From positions 1 to 64,000 of the forward strand of contig CAMYUU010000003.1 in assembly GCA_947302355.1 (NCBI GenBank): 64,000 bases of DNA. Direction: 5' to 3'. A program made the position numbers and the translations under genes. Origin of the DNA: an uncultured Candidatus Saccharibacteria bacterium. GTDB lineage: Bacteria > Patescibacteriota > Saccharimonadia > Saccharimonadales > Saccharimonadaceae. The number at the start of each line of letters is the position of its first letter. The first letter of the stretch is position 1. Shown piece after piece: positions 42,572 through 52,930 of this stretch. The notes under the pieces were generated by a model, which did not search any database, had not been told where the DNA came from, and saw only the letters and a list, made by a program, of their open reading frames with translations.

Positions 42572-44665
42572 ATGGCTACTAACAATCTGACAAAACTGCG
42601 AAATATTGGTATTATTGCTCATATTGACGCGGGCAAAACTACTACTTCTGAGGCTATTCTTTATCGTACTGGCCTCAAACATAAAATTGATTTAGTGAAA
42701 GGCGGAACTGGTGGTGCTGAAACTGACTGGATGGAACAGGAAAAGGAACGTGGTATCACTATTACTTCTGCTGCCGTAACTGTTTACTGGAAGGACCATC
42801 AAATCAACATTATCGATACCCCGGGCCACATCGACTTTACGGCTGAGGTAGAGCGTTCACTTCGCGTACTTGATGGTGCCGTGGTGGTGTTTGACGGAAA
42901 AATGGGCGTAGAAGCTCAGTCTGAGACTGTATGGCGTCAAGCTACCAAATACGGTATTCCACGTATTTGTTTTGTAAACAAAATTAATCAGATTGGTGGT
43001 GATTTTTATAAGTCATTAGACTCAATTCATAAGCGCCTGTCTAAGAACGCAGTGGCTATTCATTTGCCAATCGGTTTCGAAAAAGATATCTGTGGCGTAG
43101 TGGATTTGATTGACATGAAAGCCTACACTTACAAGGATTACGCTGATCACGAACTTACCGTTGGTGATATTCCTGCTGATATGGTCGAGAAAGCCAAGAA
43201 TGCTCGTTCCATGCTAGTGGAAGAGGCGGTGCAAGCTGACGAAGCCTTGATGGAAAAATACTTCAGCGAGGGCGAAGAAGCTATTTCTGTAGACGAACTA
43301 AAAACAGCGCTTCGCAAACGCGTACTGGATGGCGATTTCTTCTTAGTTACTGGTGGCGATGGCCGTGGCGTAATTGTGGAGAAGGTACTCGATTTAATGA
43401 CCGACTACTTGCCATCTCCACTTGATCGCGATCAGGGCCAAACAGTAGGCACAGATCCAAAGACTGGCGATCAGGTCATCCGTAAAGCTGAAAACAGCGA
43501 GCCTCTTACTGCATTAGCATTCAAGATTGCTACCGATCCATTTGTAGGTAAATTAATCTTTATTCGCGTATATGCTGGAACTCTTAAATCAGGAGACACC
43601 GTACTTAATGCCTCAACTGGTGATAAAGAGCGCATTGGACGCTTGGTAAGAATGCATGCTAATGACCGTAAAGATATTAACGAAATCACTGCTGGCGATA
43701 TTGCTGCTGTGGTGGGCTTAAAGAATTGTACAACTGGTACTACTCTTTGTGCGCCCGCACATCCAATTTTGCTAGAGTCGATTGAATTCCCCGATCCTCC
43801 AGTATCTATTGCAGTAGAGCCAAAGACCAAAGCCGATCAGGAAAAAATGGGGCTTGGTCTATCGAAGATGGCTGAGGAGGACCCAACCTTCCGCGTGCAT
43901 ACCGACGAAGAAACTGGCCAAACCATTATTTCTGGTATGGGTGAGCTTCACCTAGAAATCATTATTGACCGTTTGAAGAGAGAACATGGTGTAGAGGCTA
44001 ATACTGGCGCGCCGCAAGTGGCATATCGTGAGACAATCCGTGGTACCGCCGAGGCACAAGGTAAGCACATCAAGCAATCTGGTGGTCGTGGTCAATATGG
44101 TGATGTCTGGATTAAGTTTGAGCCAAATGAAGCAGGGAAAGGCTTTGAATTTATTGATCAGATTAAAGGTGGCGTGGTGCCACAAGAATACCGTAAGCCA
44201 GTCCAGAAAGGTGTCGAAGATACTTTGGCTGGCGGCGTGATTGCGGGTTACCCAGTAGTGGACGTAAAAGCTACTTTGTATGATGGCTCTTATCATGACG
44301 TAGACTCATCTGAGCTAGCCTTTACCTTGGCAGGTTCACTTGCTACTCGCGAAGGTATCAAGAAGGCTAATCCAGTACTACTAGAGCCTATCATGAAGAT
44401 GGAAATCACTACCCCTGAAGAGTTCATGGGTGACGTGATTGGCGATATTAATGCTCGTCGTGGTCGCGTAGATGAGATGGAAGATCTGAATGGTGGTGCT
44501 AAGCTAATTAAGGCTTTCTGTCCTTTAGCAAATCTCTTTGGCTACACTAGCGATTTGCGTGGGATGACTCAGGGAAGAGCAGCTTCTAGCATGGAGCTCT
44601 TTGCCTATGAGGAAGTTCCGCCAAACGTAGCTCAAGAGATTATCGAGAAGAGAAATTCGAAATAA
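42572..44665 (+). CDS. fusA: elongation factor G
   Basis: A 697-residue translocase GTPase. It has G1 AHIDAGKTT, switch II DTPGHIDFTAEV, NKINQIGGDF, SEPLTALAFKI in domain II, and the C-terminal domains IV-V with GVVPQEYRKPVQKGV and GMTQGRA. In G4, NKI replaces the commoner NKMD. It drives ribosome translocation, and recycling with RRF. It is detached from the rpsL-rpsG operon. A TACAAT box near 42495, a leader with a GAGT / ACTC hairpin and an AAAGGAG ribosome site precede it. Confidence 0.97.
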   Translation: MATNNLTKLRNIGIIAHIDAGKTTTSEAILYRTGLKHKIDLVKGGTGGAETDWMEQEKERGITITSAAVTVYWKDHQINIIDTPGHIDFTAEVERSLRVLDGAVVVFDGKMGVEAQSETVWRQATKYGIPRICFVNKINQIGGDFYKSLDSIHKRLSKNAVAIHLPIGFEKDICGVVDLIDMKAYTYKDYADHELTVGDIPADMVEKAKNARSMLVEEAVQADEALMEKYFSEGEEAISVDELKTALRKRVLDGDFFLVTGGDGRGVIVEKVLDLMTDYLPSPLDRDQGQTVGTDPKTGDQVIRKAENSEPLTALAFKIATDPFVGKLIFIRVYAGTLKSGDTVLNASTGDKERIGRLVRMHANDRKDINEITAGDIAAVVGLKNCTTGTTLCAPAHPILLESIEFPDPPVSIAVEPKTKADQEKMGLGLSKMAEEDPTFRVHTDEETGQTIISGMGELHLEIIIDRLKREHGVEANTGAPQVAYRETIRGTAEAQGKHIKQSGGRGQYGDVWIKFEPNEAGKGFEFIDQIKGGVVPQEYRKPVQKGVEDTLAGGVIAGYPVVDVKATLYDGSYHDVDSSELAFTLAGSLATREGIKKANPVLLEPIMKMEITTPEEFMGDVIGDINARRGRVDEMEDLNGGAKLIKAFCPLANLFGYTSDLRGMTQGRAASSMELFAYEEVPPNVAQEIIEKRNSK

Positions 44666-44701
44666 TCAAATCTCCAAAATCCATAGATTTTAGACCACAA
44701 G

Positions 44702-44730
44702 AACACGCTAGCAAATCGCTAGCGTGTTTG
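44702..44730. terminator. bidirectional terminator between fusA and the surface protein gene
   Basis: Hairpin AACACGCTAGC / GCTAGCGTGTT with a short AAATC loop, between convergent genes. Confidence 0.75.
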
Positions 44731-44764
44731 GTCATCAGGAACATTGCTGCGTGGGGCAATGGTT

Positions 44765-47700
44765 TTAAAACTTCATGACTTTCTTCTTAGAAGAGTGGCG
44801 CATGTAGGAGTAGCCGCCTAGGCCCATGAGCACTAATGCTCCACCCATCACTACGAATACTCCATTTGAAGATTCACCGGATTTATCGATTCTAGTACCG
44901 AAACCAGTATCAGGAGTTTCTGGTTCGACTTCAATCGATTCATCGTAGTTGTAAAGATCTTCATGCTTGACGATTGGCTTTTCTGGTTCTTCTTCTAGAT
45001 ATAGACTTTCGAATACTACCAAGCGTTTGCCGCCAAGGCCAGTGGTGTTGATGTGGAAGTGTATGATTGCTTGCCCACATTTTTCTTCTGGAGTAACCGT
45101 GACTTCACTTTGGACCTCTTCACCATCTACTAAGAATGGCGTGTTTTCATCTCTATCCATCAAGAGACCTCTGATAATATATGTTTTGCCAGGAATCAAA
45201 CAGTAGTCAACGGTATCCTCGATTACGACATCCTCATTGAGCGGGAGTACTTTCGAACCATCTTCTTCATTGACAGCTGTAGTGTGGATATATACCATTT
45301 CTACAGTCTGGAAGTCGTCATCTAGGTCTTCGTGCGAAATCACCTCTTCGTTCTTGTAATATAGACTCTCAAATACTACGATTTCTTCTCCGCCGTATCC
45401 TGTACCGTCAAATACGAACTCCATTTCAGCGTCATCGCCTGGGTCACATTCGTTTTCTGGGGTAACCTCAATAGAATTTTCTACAGTTTCACCGTTTATT
45501 AGTAGGGGTTCGCCTGTCGCCCTATTCATCAGGATACCTTTGATAGTGAAGGTTAGGCCTTTGCGAGCGCAGTAATGTATATGATCGACGATTTTTACAT
45601 CCTTATCTGCTTCTACGTAATGATCTCCATCATCACCATCTACCGCTTCTGTTCCGAGTTCAAATACCACACATTCATTATTCCAATCTCCTAGGTCTAC
45701 AGTCTGATTTGCTTGACTAATCGTAACAACCTTCTTTTGATCCTTAAGTTCGTAGCAGAAGATATTAGCATCGCATCTCATTTCCTGGATGAGGTATTTG
45801 CCTTGAGGAAGAGCTCCTAAATTATCATTTACTGGTAAGCTATTGCCTTCGGTGTCTAGACCGAACCAGGTACCGTATCCGAGGAACGGAATCGTGGTAT
45901 ATGCGGTTTCGCCATCGTTGTACATCTCATCATAACCATTAGTATGGAAGGAGTGACGAGCGAAATTATTACTAGTGTCCACCACGCCATTTTGGTCGCT
46001 AACTACGAAATGAGTTTCTAGTATATTGAAATCTTCGTCTATGGCGGAGATGCTAAATAGAGTATTTGGCATTGGGTTTTGGTTGCTCTCGTCCACTTTT
46101 CTGAATCTCAGGTCACCACGAATTTGAGTATTTCTAGCAGGTTCCGTCAACGAGTATGAATTATCGGTCGGTATGGTGATTTCGATAGGATCTTCTAGCT
46201 TTACATATCCAGGAGCAGCTGCTGTTTCTTTGATCCAATAGTCGCCATATGGGAGTCCTTCTATCGTTATACTACAATCATTTTCACCAAATGTCTTCGT
46301 TAATGATGTGATTACGGCATTTTTAGCGTAAGAAGTATTGCCGATATAAACTGCGTTGTTTGACTTATTAATGATTTGGAAGGTGGTGCCAGCAAATGAG
46401 TGAGCTCTAGCGCGGACATCGCATCTACCAGTTTCCGTATCTGTCTTATTTACCGTAACTTTGCCTCTTTTCACTTCATTTGCATAGGAAACAGTTATAG
46501 TTGTATTTTTATTAGTTGGTATAGTAACAGTTTTAACCTCATCATTCTCGTTATAACTCTCACCGGCAGCAGTTTCTTTTACTTCATAAGCGCCATATGG
46601 AAGCTTTTCGAATTTAACACTATAATTACCACCACTTAATGTTTTACTACTTACCTCGTCATTATCTTCAATAGTTCTGCCTTCATAAGTAATACGATGA
46701 CCAGTCTTATTTATTACAGTAAACTTTGTACCATTAAACGTAGCGTTACCCTGAGTCGTATGGTTGCCAGTTTTTGAATCTGTTTTGTTTACGATAATAT
46801 CGCCATAGCCTTCGTTAGAGAAAGAAATCGGAAGCGTCTGGCCATTGGACGGAGCACCAGTCTTCTCGTCCGTAGATAGTTGATAATAAGTATTGGTTGC
46901 AGTCTCTTTAATCTTGTATTTAACACCTGCCGCTAAGTGATCAAATGTAACCTTACCCGTTCCTCCAGTAATTCTCTTTTTAGTTATTAGCGCGCCGTTA
47001 TCATAAAATTTGTCGGTATAATCATCGTTAAAGCCACCCCTTGAAGGAATATATATCCTACTACCAGAATCGTTGTAAATCGAAAATTCAATATCATTAA
47101 AGCTACTTCCTCCATCATTTCCGCAAATACGAGTAGCACTGTCGCATTTTGTTACCTCTATATTACCTTTGGGAAAATCATATGAACCCAACCACATTAG
47201 CTCCTGCTTGCCTCCGTTGTCGGTTCTATAAAGAGTAAGATTCTGAGCTAAAGTCCAAACATCACTACCATTTATATAAGAATTCAACTTATTATCTGCT
47301 CTACCAAACCACGCCCAGCCTTCATTATAGCTTTCGACACTACCATTCAAATAACCAGCTAACACATGAATCCAACCATAAATATTCTGAGCGTTATTAA
47401 AGCTATCACTTATCTCAAAAATATCATTTCTGGCATTTCTAGCCACCCTTATATCATCATAATATCGATAGATAAAGAAGAGCAACTTTAGCTTCTTGGT
47501 TAAAGCACTACTATCATCAACGGACACATAACTGGTTGACCCGACATCAGGCATATCCATATTCGTTGGCTCAATACAGAAAGCAGAAACCCAACCACCC
47601 GGAGAAACCTCAGCTCTAAAATAGTGAGTATAATCATCGTCTATATCTTTCGATGGGTAATAGGCTATGTCGTCCTCACTCCATGAAATATTTATCGTAC

Positions 47701-47833
47701 CACTTGCGGCCGAAGTATTATTTTCATTATTCTTTGCAATTACAACACCTAGTGTTGCAAAAAGCGCAGTACTTAAGACGCCAAAAACTAAACACCTAAG
47801 CAAAGCCTTTCTGTGTATCATTTTTTTAAACAT
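44765..47833 (-). CDS. large thioester/SpaA/VaFE-repeat surface protein
   Basis: A 1022-residue cell-surface protein. It has a signal peptide (about 1-43), then a thioester-type domain in which Cys of AFCIEPT and Gln of NAQNIYGWIH could form the internal bond. Three to four SpaA/Cna-B-like beta domains follow (starts near GNIEVTKCD, GDIIVNKTD, GKVTVNKTD, GDLRFRKVDE; each ends with a YxIKET or YEVKET motif). Two VaFE-type repeats (about 735-960) each contain VVFESLY and end with KHEDL or SHEDL. PDTG at about 974 precedes a hydrophobic helix and basic tail, as in sortase substrates. It is a probable adhesin. Confidence 0.85.
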   Translation of the reverse strand: MFKKMIHRKALLRCLVFGVLSTALFATLGVVIAKNNENNTSAASGTINISWSEDDIAYYPSKDIDDDYTHYFRAEVSPGGWVSAFCIEPTNMDMPDVGSTSYVSVDDSSALTKKLKLLFFIYRYYDDIRVARNARNDIFEISDSFNNAQNIYGWIHVLAGYLNGSVESYNEGWAWFGRADNKLNSYINGSDVWTLAQNLTLYRTDNGGKQELMWLGSYDFPKGNIEVTKCDSATRICGNDGGSSFNDIEFSIYNDSGSRIYIPSRGGFNDDYTDKFYDNGALITKKRITGGTGKVTFDHLAAGVKYKIKETATNTYYQLSTDEKTGAPSNGQTLPISFSNEGYGDIIVNKTDSKTGNHTTQGNATFNGTKFTVINKTGHRITYEGRTIEDNDEVSSKTLSGGNYSVKFEKLPYGAYEVKETAAGESYNENDEVKTVTIPTNKNTTITVSYANEVKRGKVTVNKTDTETGRCDVRARAHSFAGTTFQIINKSNNAVYIGNTSYAKNAVITSLTKTFGENDCSITIEGLPYGDYWIKETAAAPGYVKLEDPIEITIPTDNSYSLTEPARNTQIRGDLRFRKVDESNQNPMPNTLFSISAIDEDFNILETHFVVSDQNGVVDTSNNFARHSFHTNGYDEMYNDGETAYTTIPFLGYGTWFGLDTEGNSLPVNDNLGALPQGKYLIQEMRCDANIFCYELKDQKKVVTISQANQTVDLGDWNNECVVFELGTEAVDGDDGDHYVEADKDVKIVDHIHYCARKGLTFTIKGILMNRATGEPLLINGETVENSIEVTPENECDPGDDAEMEFVFDGTGYGGEEIVVFESLYYKNEEVISHEDLDDDFQTVEMVYIHTTAVNEEDGSKVLPLNEDVVIEDTVDYCLIPGKTYIIRGLLMDRDENTPFLVDGEEVQSEVTVTPEEKCGQAIIHFHINTTGLGGKRLVVFESLYLEEEPEKPIVKHEDLYNYDESIEVEPETPDTGFGTRIDKSGESSNGVFVVMGGALVLMGLGGYSYMRHSSKKKVMKF

Positions 47834-47875
47834 TTTTATGTTCCTTTTTTATTTTGATGACCTTTTGTACCCCTT

Positions 47876-47904
47876 ATTATAAGCATAAGTTTGTTATTTG
47901 TCAA
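47876..47904 (-). promoter_or_regulatory. consensus promoter of the large surface protein
   Basis: On the minus strand TTGACA, a 17-nt spacer and TATAAT (47876-47881), followed by a leader of about 35 nt and an AAGGAA ribosome site. Together with the one at 21271 it is one of two perfect consensus promoters in the window. Confidence 0.85.
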
Positions 47905-48059
47905 TACTTTTTTGCGTGGTTGTGGAAAACTCTTTCGTTGATTGAATGCGTTTATATTATTAAAAATATTCACAAATAAAAGTTAATTGCGTGCAAGGAA
48001 AATTCACTGCGATAAATGCTTTACAAAAATCGTAAAATAGTCTAAAATAATATGGTAGA

Positions 48060-48092
48060 GTTTTGGAGCTGGTTTTTATTAGCGCTCCAAAC
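48060..48092 (+). promoter_or_regulatory. tuf leader hairpin
   Basis: Stem GTTTTGGAGC (48060-48069) / GCTCCAAAC (48084-48092) in the leader, 24 nt before the tuf ATG. AT-rich promoter-like sequence lies just upstream. There is no T-run. Confidence 0.45.
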
Positions 48093-48116
48093 ATTAATAA
48101 TATAAAAGGAGAAAGA

Positions 48117-49298
48117 ATGGCAAATTTTGACCGTTCCAAGCCACACATTAATGTTGGCACCATGGGTCACGTAGACCATGGTAAAACCACTTTGACTGCT
48201 GCTATTACAAGCGTCCTAGCGAAGAATTTCCCTTCGGACGTTAATAAGCCAGTCGCTTATGATCAAATCGATAACGCACCTGAAGAAAAGGCTCGCGGTA
48301 TCACTATCGCAACCTCTCACCAGGAGTACGAATCTGCTAAACGCCACTATGCGCACGTAGATATGCCAGGCCACGCAGATTACATTAAAAACATGATTAC
48401 GGGTGCCGCCCAAATCGATGGCGCAATCCTCGTAGTCGCCGCTAACGATGGTGCTTTGCCACAAACCAAAGAGCACATCCTCTTGGCTCGCCAAGTAAAC
48501 GTGCCTAAAATCATCGTCTTCCTTAATAAAATGGACCTAGCTGACCCAGAAATGGTTGAACTAGTCGAGGAAGAAATTCGCGATATTCTTGAGAAGAACG
48601 GCTTCGATCGCGATTGCCCAATCATTAAAGGTTCTGCAACTAAGGCCCTCGAAGGTGATCCAGAAAACGAAAAGGCCGTCATGGATCTTATCGAAGCTAT
48701 GGATGAATACTTTGAAATTCCAAAGCACGACCTAGACAAACCATTCCTAATGCCTATTGAGGACGTATTCTCGATTAAGGGCCGTGGTACTGTAGCTACT
48801 GGTCGTATCGAGCAAGGCGTAGTCAAGATTAACGATGAAGTTGAAATCGTTGGTCTTAAGGATACTCAGAAGTCTGTAGTTACCGGTATTGAAGCCTTCC
48901 ACAAGACCTTGGATCAAGGTCAAGCTGGCGACAACGCTGGACTTCTTCTTCGTGGTATCGAGCGTGACCAAATTGAGCGTGGTCAGGTAATCGCTGCTCC
49001 TGGCACTATTACCCCACACACCGAATTTGAAGCAGAGGTTTACATCTTGAAGAAAGAGGAAGGCGGACGCCACACTCCATTCTCCAAGGGTTACAAGCCT
49101 CAGTTCTACTTCCGCACCACGGATGTGACTGGCGAAGTTGAACTTCCAGCCGACAAGGAAATCGTCATGCCTGGCGACCAAGTTACCTTCAAGGTGAAAC
49201 TCTTGGCACCTGTCGCTATGAACGACCAAGATCGTTTTGCTATTCGCGAAGGTGGCAAGACTGTTGGTTCTGGTGTTATTACCAAGGTTATAAAGTAA
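48117..49298 (+). CDS. tuf: elongation factor Tu
   Basis: A 393-residue EF-Tu. It has G1 [14 protein letters not shown], switch I with ARGITI, switch [15 protein letters not shown] (Met in place of the more usual Cys), NKMD and domain II-III motifs [13 protein letters not shown] and MPGDQVTF. It delivers aminoacyl-tRNA. The start at 48117 follows AAAAGGAGAAAG; the in-frame ATG at 48063 lies within the leader. A strong terminator follows, then rpsJ with its own promoter. Confidence 0.98.
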   Translation: MANFDRSKPHINVGTMGHVDHGKTTLTAAITSVLAKNFPSDVNKPVAYDQIDNAPEEKARGITIATSHQEYESAKRHYAHVDMPGHADYIKNMITGAAQIDGAILVVAANDGALPQTKEHILLARQVNVPKIIVFLNKMDLADPEMVELVEEEIRDILEKNGFDRDCPIIKGSATKALEGDPENEKAVMDLIEAMDEYFEIPKHDLDKPFLMPIEDVFSIKGRGTVATGRIEQGVVKINDEVEIVGLKDTQKSVVTGIEAFHKTLDQGQAGDNAGLLLRGIERDQIERGQVIAAPGTITPHTEFEAEVYILKKEEGGRHTPFSKGYKPQFYFRTTDVTGEVELPADKEIVMPGDQVTFKVKLLAPVAMNDQDRFAIREGGKTVGSGVITKVIK

Positions 49299-49311
49299 TA
49301 GCCGACTAGTC

Positions 49312-49345
49312 CAACAAACCCCCGGATTATTCTGGGGGTTTGTTG
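49312..49345 (+). terminator. tuf terminator
   Basis: A 14-bp hairpin CAACAAACCCCCGG / CTGGGGGTTTGTTG with loop ATTATT, 13 nt after the stop codon. Confidence 0.85.
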
Positions 49346-49463
49346 ATGTCTTAAATAGCTTTGACTATTTAGTCGGTCCGTGTTATAATTATATGTACAT
49401 CAATAATAATTATCGAGCTCGAAAAACTCATGTCTTAGAGGTTATCGAGCAGGAAAGGACAAA

Positions 49464-49790
49464 ATGGCAGAAGCCAAGAATAATGAAGGATTAAAAATCC
49501 GTATTCGCCTAAAGGCATACGATCACAGAGTGATCGATCAAAGTGCAAAACAAATTGTAGATACGGCTATCCGTACTGGCGCCACGATTAGTGGGCCAAT
49601 TCCTCTACCTACTAAGAGGTCTACTTTTACCGTAGTGAAATCACCTCACGTCTACAAGACTGGTGGTGAATCTTTCGAGATGAAAGTACACAAGCGCTTG
49701 ATCGATATCCTCAACGCTACACCAAAGACTATCGAGAGCTTGCAAAATCTCTCTTTGCCAGCAGGCGTAGACGCTGAAATTAAGATGTAA
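49464..49790 (+). CDS. rpsJ: 30S ribosomal protein S10
   Basis: A 108-residue S10 (NusE). It begins [21 protein letters not shown] and contains [22 protein letters not shown]. It takes part in the small subunit head and transcription antitermination. It is a single-gene unit here, followed by a terminator, whereas in most bacteria it heads the S10 operon. RBS AGGAAAGG. The leader repeats TTATCGAGC twice (about 49409 and 49442). Confidence 0.97.
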   Translation: MAEAKNNEGLKIRIRLKAYDHRVIDQSAKQIVDTAIRTGATISGPIPLPTKRSTFTVVKSPHVYKTGGESFEMKVHKRLIDILNATPKTIESLQNLSLPAGVDAEIKM

Positions 49791-49810
49791 TATACTTCTT
49801 AAGCTACGAC

Positions 49811-49837
49811 AAAAATCTCCCGTATGGGAGATTTTTT
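49811..49837 (+). terminator. rpsJ terminator abutting the next promoter
   Basis: Hairpin AAAAATCTCCC-GTAT-GGGAGATTTTTT. The TATAAT of the next gene (49840-49845) begins 3 nt after its T-run. Confidence 0.9.
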
Positions 49838-49852
49838 GATATAATTAAAGCT

Positions 49853-51124
49853 ATGATAGTTGCTAGATTTAAGAAGCGTTTTTATTTCGTGGTTGCAGAA
49901 TATTTCAGACACTTCGCAGATAAAGTATTTAAGAGATGGAATCCTAGAGTAATCGCCGTAACTGGTTCGGCCGGCAAGACTACAATGCTTAATCTTATCG
50001 AGCACGAAATGGGCAAGAAAGCCCACTATTCGCATGATGCGAATTCGGCTTTTGGTATTTCTTTTGATTTATTGGGGTTAAAAGGGGTGAGAGGGTCGAA
50101 GCTGCGTTGGTTTTGGCTGTTATTCGCAGCACCATTTAAGGGGTTATTTAAGAGGCATAAAGAAAAGTTTTATGTGGTGGAAATCGATGGCGAACGGCCA
50201 CATGAAACTGAATTTTTAGCTGAATGGTTGAAACCGGAAGTCACGGTTTGGGTTTCCATCGGAAGGTCTCATGCCGTACAATTCGAAAAAGAAGTAGAAC
50301 AAGGTAAATTCAAGAATTTAGATGACGCAATCGCGGCCGAATTTGCTACTTTGCCACAAAACACTTCAAAGCGAGTATATATCGATGCTGAATCTAAGAT
50401 TATGAAGGCCGCAGTGAAGGATATAAAGGCAAAGATTATAGGTATTAAAAAATCTGAACTAAAAAAATATGTGGTTTATCCAGATTCTACCGATTTTACG
50501 TATGGTGACACTACTTTTCACTTCGACCATCCAGAGCCTAAAGACATTGCCTTTAACTTGTTAGTTTTGCAGGATTTAATGAAGTATCTCAAAATTCCGT
50601 TTAAATCAGATTTTACCAATATAAGAATGGCACCAGGCAGATGTTCATATTTTAAAGGTAAAAAAGGTATAAATATTATTGATAGTAGTTATAATGCTCA
50701 TCTAATTTCAGTAGCTTCAATTCTGGATATGGTTAAGCGCATGCACGCTGACCATAAATGGCTAATTATCGGTGATATAGTTGATCAAGGATCGCTCACG
50801 AGCGAAGAGCACACCAAACTAGCTCATCTAATTGCAGATGTTAAGCCGGAGAAAGTCATCTTGGTGGGTCGCCGCACAAAGAAATACACCGCGCCAGAAT
50901 TAAAGAAACTTGGCGTATCCGCCGTGGCGACTTTAGATCCACGTAAGGCCCTAGAGTATATCAAAAAGCATATCACCGGTAAGGAGACATTGGTTTTTAA
51001 GGGCAGTCAATATCTTGAGTGGATTATAGAAAAGCTCTTAGCTGACCCAGAAGATGCGAAGAAGCTATGTCGTCGCGAAAAGGCCGCCGTGAATCGTCGT
51101 AAGAGCTGGGGGCTAGATTCGTGA
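49853..51124 (+). CDS. Mur ligase-like ATP-grasp-independent amide ligase
   Basis: A 423-residue Mur-ligase-family protein. P-loop VTGSAGKTTMLNLIEHEM (about 35-52), a central domain with EIDGERPHETEFL, and a C-terminal domain starting IRMAPGRCSYFKGKKGINIIDSSYNAH (as in MurF: DSYNANP). It lacks a clear N-terminal UDP-MurNAc domain. It would join an amino acid or peptide to a wall precursor. TATAAT is 7 nt before the ATG. It is the first gene of a five-gene envelope cluster through 54917. Confidence 0.85.
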   Translation: MIVARFKKRFYFVVAEYFRHFADKVFKRWNPRVIAVTGSAGKTTMLNLIEHEMGKKAHYSHDANSAFGISFDLLGLKGVRGSKLRWFWLLFAAPFKGLFKRHKEKFYVVEIDGERPHETEFLAEWLKPEVTVWVSIGRSHAVQFEKEVEQGKFKNLDDAIAAEFATLPQNTSKRVYIDAESKIMKAAVKDIKAKIIGIKKSELKKYVVYPDSTDFTYGDTTFHFDHPEPKDIAFNLLVLQDLMKYLKIPFKSDFTNIRMAPGRCSYFKGKKGINIIDSSYNAHLISVASILDMVKRMHADHKWLIIGDIVDQGSLTSEEHTKLAHLIADVKPEKVILVGRRTKKYTAPELKKLGVSAVATLDPRKALEYIKKHITGKETLVFKGSQYLEWIIEKLLADPEDAKKLCRREKAAVNRRKSWGLDS

Positions 51125-51146
51125 AAAACAAAGGGAAGGGTATAGC

Positions 51147-51827
51147 ATGGTAGATCTTTATATAATTCACGGCTGGACTTACACTGTAGAGCCTTGGGCC
51201 AAGACGTTAGATATTTTGAAGAAGAATGGCATTAAGGTAAAAATGCTTCATGTTCCTGGTTTGACGGAAAAATCTACAAAAGAATTTACCATCTATGATT
51301 ACATGAAGTGGGCTGACCGGGAGATTCCTGATGGCGCAATCGCACTTGGGCATTCGAACGGCGGTAGAATTCTACTAAACCTTTGCGCCGCAAATCCCGA
51401 AAAGCTCAAATACTTAATTCTCCTCGATTCTGCTGGAATATACGAACCTTCAATCAGGAAAAAGGTCGTGGGTGGTCTAGCTAAGATAGGTAAGCCGCTC
51501 AAGAATGTCCCGCTAATAGACAAGGTTTTCCATAGAGTAACTGGTTCTACGGATTATTCAAAAGCCCCAGCCAATATGAAAGTCACGCTTAGCAATATGC
51601 TAGAATCGGATAAAACTCTGGATTTTTCGAAAATCAAGACCAAAACTTTTATCTTGTGGGGCAAAAAGGATACCACAACTCCACCTCGCCAAGCTACAGC
51701 GATGTATGAAAAATTACCGAATGCCGAACTCAAGTTTTATGCTAATTGGACACATGCACCATATATCTCTAATCCCGAGGAGTTAGCGCGAGCACTTACC
51801 GTTTTAATTAGGAAACTAAAAGCATGA
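51147..51827 (+). CDS. alpha/beta hydrolase
   Basis: A 226-residue alpha/beta hydrolase. It has YIIHGWTYTVEPW at the oxyanion strand, the nucleophile elbow GHSNGGR (Ser at about 71), Asp in LWGKKDTTTPP and His in WTHAPYI, completing the triad. The substrate is unknown. It lies between the Mur-ligase-like and aminotransferase-like genes and overlaps the latter by 4 bp. Confidence 0.88.
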   Translation: MVDLYIIHGWTYTVEPWAKTLDILKKNGIKVKMLHVPGLTEKSTKEFTIYDYMKWADREIPDGAIALGHSNGGRILLNLCAANPEKLKYLILLDSAGIYEPSIRKKVVGGLAKIGKPLKNVPLIDKVFHRVTGSTDYSKAPANMKVTLSNMLESDKTLDFSKIKTKTFILWGKKDTTTPPRQATAMYEKLPNAELKFYANWTHAPYISNPEELARALTVLIRKLKA

Positions 51828-52930
51828 GGCGGCATTACTTTCTAGGTCTAGCAGCTGGTTTTGCGCGTGACGAGCGCATTGCTCATACTTTCAAAATTGG
51901 GCGGAAAGAGGATTTGAAAGAGCTAGAGCGATACCTACTTAGGCGATATGGAGGCGAGAAGGCGATACTGGCTAAGAATGGACGTTCGGCACTAGCGCTA
52001 GTTTTAAAGGCATATTTTGATAAAGGCGATAAGATTTTAGTGAACGGATTTACATGCTATGCAGTATATGAAGCCGTAAAAGCCGCTAAACTGGAGCCGG
52101 TATTTGTAGATATTTCGCTCGATGATTTGAATTTCTCGGAGGAAGCGCTCAAGAAAGTGGCGGATGAGAAAGTTAAGGGAATAATCGTTCAAAATACTCT
52201 AGGAAATCCGGTTGACATCGCTAAAATTGAGAGTTTCGCAGAAGAACGTGGTCTCATCATAATTGAAGACTTGGCGCATTGTGCAGGAGTTAGATATGCC
52301 GACGGGCGAGAAGCCGGTACGGTGGGAGCTGCGGCGGCACTCTCTTTTGGTAAGGATAAATCTATTGACACGATTTCTGGAGGAGCCGCAGTGCTGCGCT
52401 ACCCCTATAAAAATCTAATTGAAGCGCCTAAGCTTCGCCCGAAACTATCCGATCATTTGCGAGCTAGACTTTACCCCACATTTGGCGTAATGTGTCGTGC
52501 ATTGTCCTACGTTCATCTTGGTGGAGTCTTTATACGCTTACTGGTTAAAGTACACTGGGTAGAGAAGTCTGCCGACAACGAGTTGGATTTACGCCGACGC
52601 CCGAGCAAATTTGAAGCTAGATTGGCTTTGATGCAAATTAAGGGGCTAAGACGAGTCGGTGAAAGGCCTTTGAGAGATTTTTATTTCGTAGATGATCGTA
52701 AAAGAACATTGGAAGAACTGGCCAGAATTGGATATTATTTTGGGGGATTTTGGTATGAAAAGCCAGTTTCGCCAGAGAGATATTACGATAAAGTCCATTT
52801 TCCAGAGAAAGACTGTAAAAATGCAGTTTATGCCTCAGAGCATATTGTAAATGTGCCGAATTACTACAAGAAAAAGGATTTAGCGCCCGCACTTAGGGTG
52901 ATTGAGGAACATAAGGAGGAGACGGTATGA
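51824..52930 (+). CDS. DegT/DnrJ/EryC1-type PLP-dependent aminotransferase-like protein
   Basis: A 368-residue fold-type I PLP protein. It has LAKNGRSALALVLKAY (phosphate-binding turn), ILVNGFTCYAVYEAVKAA, the PLP Asp region IIIEDLAHCAGV and the Schiff-base Lys in LSFGKDKSIDTISGG. It could aminate a sugar or amino-acid-like intermediate for envelope building. It overlaps both neighbours by 4 bp (ATGA junctions), so it is strictly co-translated with the hydrolase and the first FemAB gene. Confidence 0.85.
   Translation: MRRHYFLGLAAGFARDERIAHTFKIGRKEDLKELERYLLRRYGGEKAILAKNGRSALALVLKAYFDKGDKILVNGFTCYAVYEAVKAAKLEPVFVDISLDDLNFSEEALKKVADEKVKGIIVQNTLGNPVDIAKIESFAEERGLIIIEDLAHCAGVRYADGREAGTVGAAAALSFGKDKSIDTISGGAAVLRYPYKNLIEAPKLRPKLSDHLRARLYPTFGVMCRALSYVHLGGVFIRLLVKVHWVEKSADNELDLRRRPSKFEARLALMQIKGLRRVGERPLRDFYFVDDRKRTLEELARIGYYFGGFWYEKPVSPERYYDKVHFPEKDCKNAVYASEHIVNVPNYYKKKDLAPALRVIEEHKEETV

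Noticed and set aside
49405..49455. Attenuator in the rpsJ leader
   Set aside because: Only two direct TTATCGAGC repeats and weak pairings; no terminator or ligand-binding motif is apparent.
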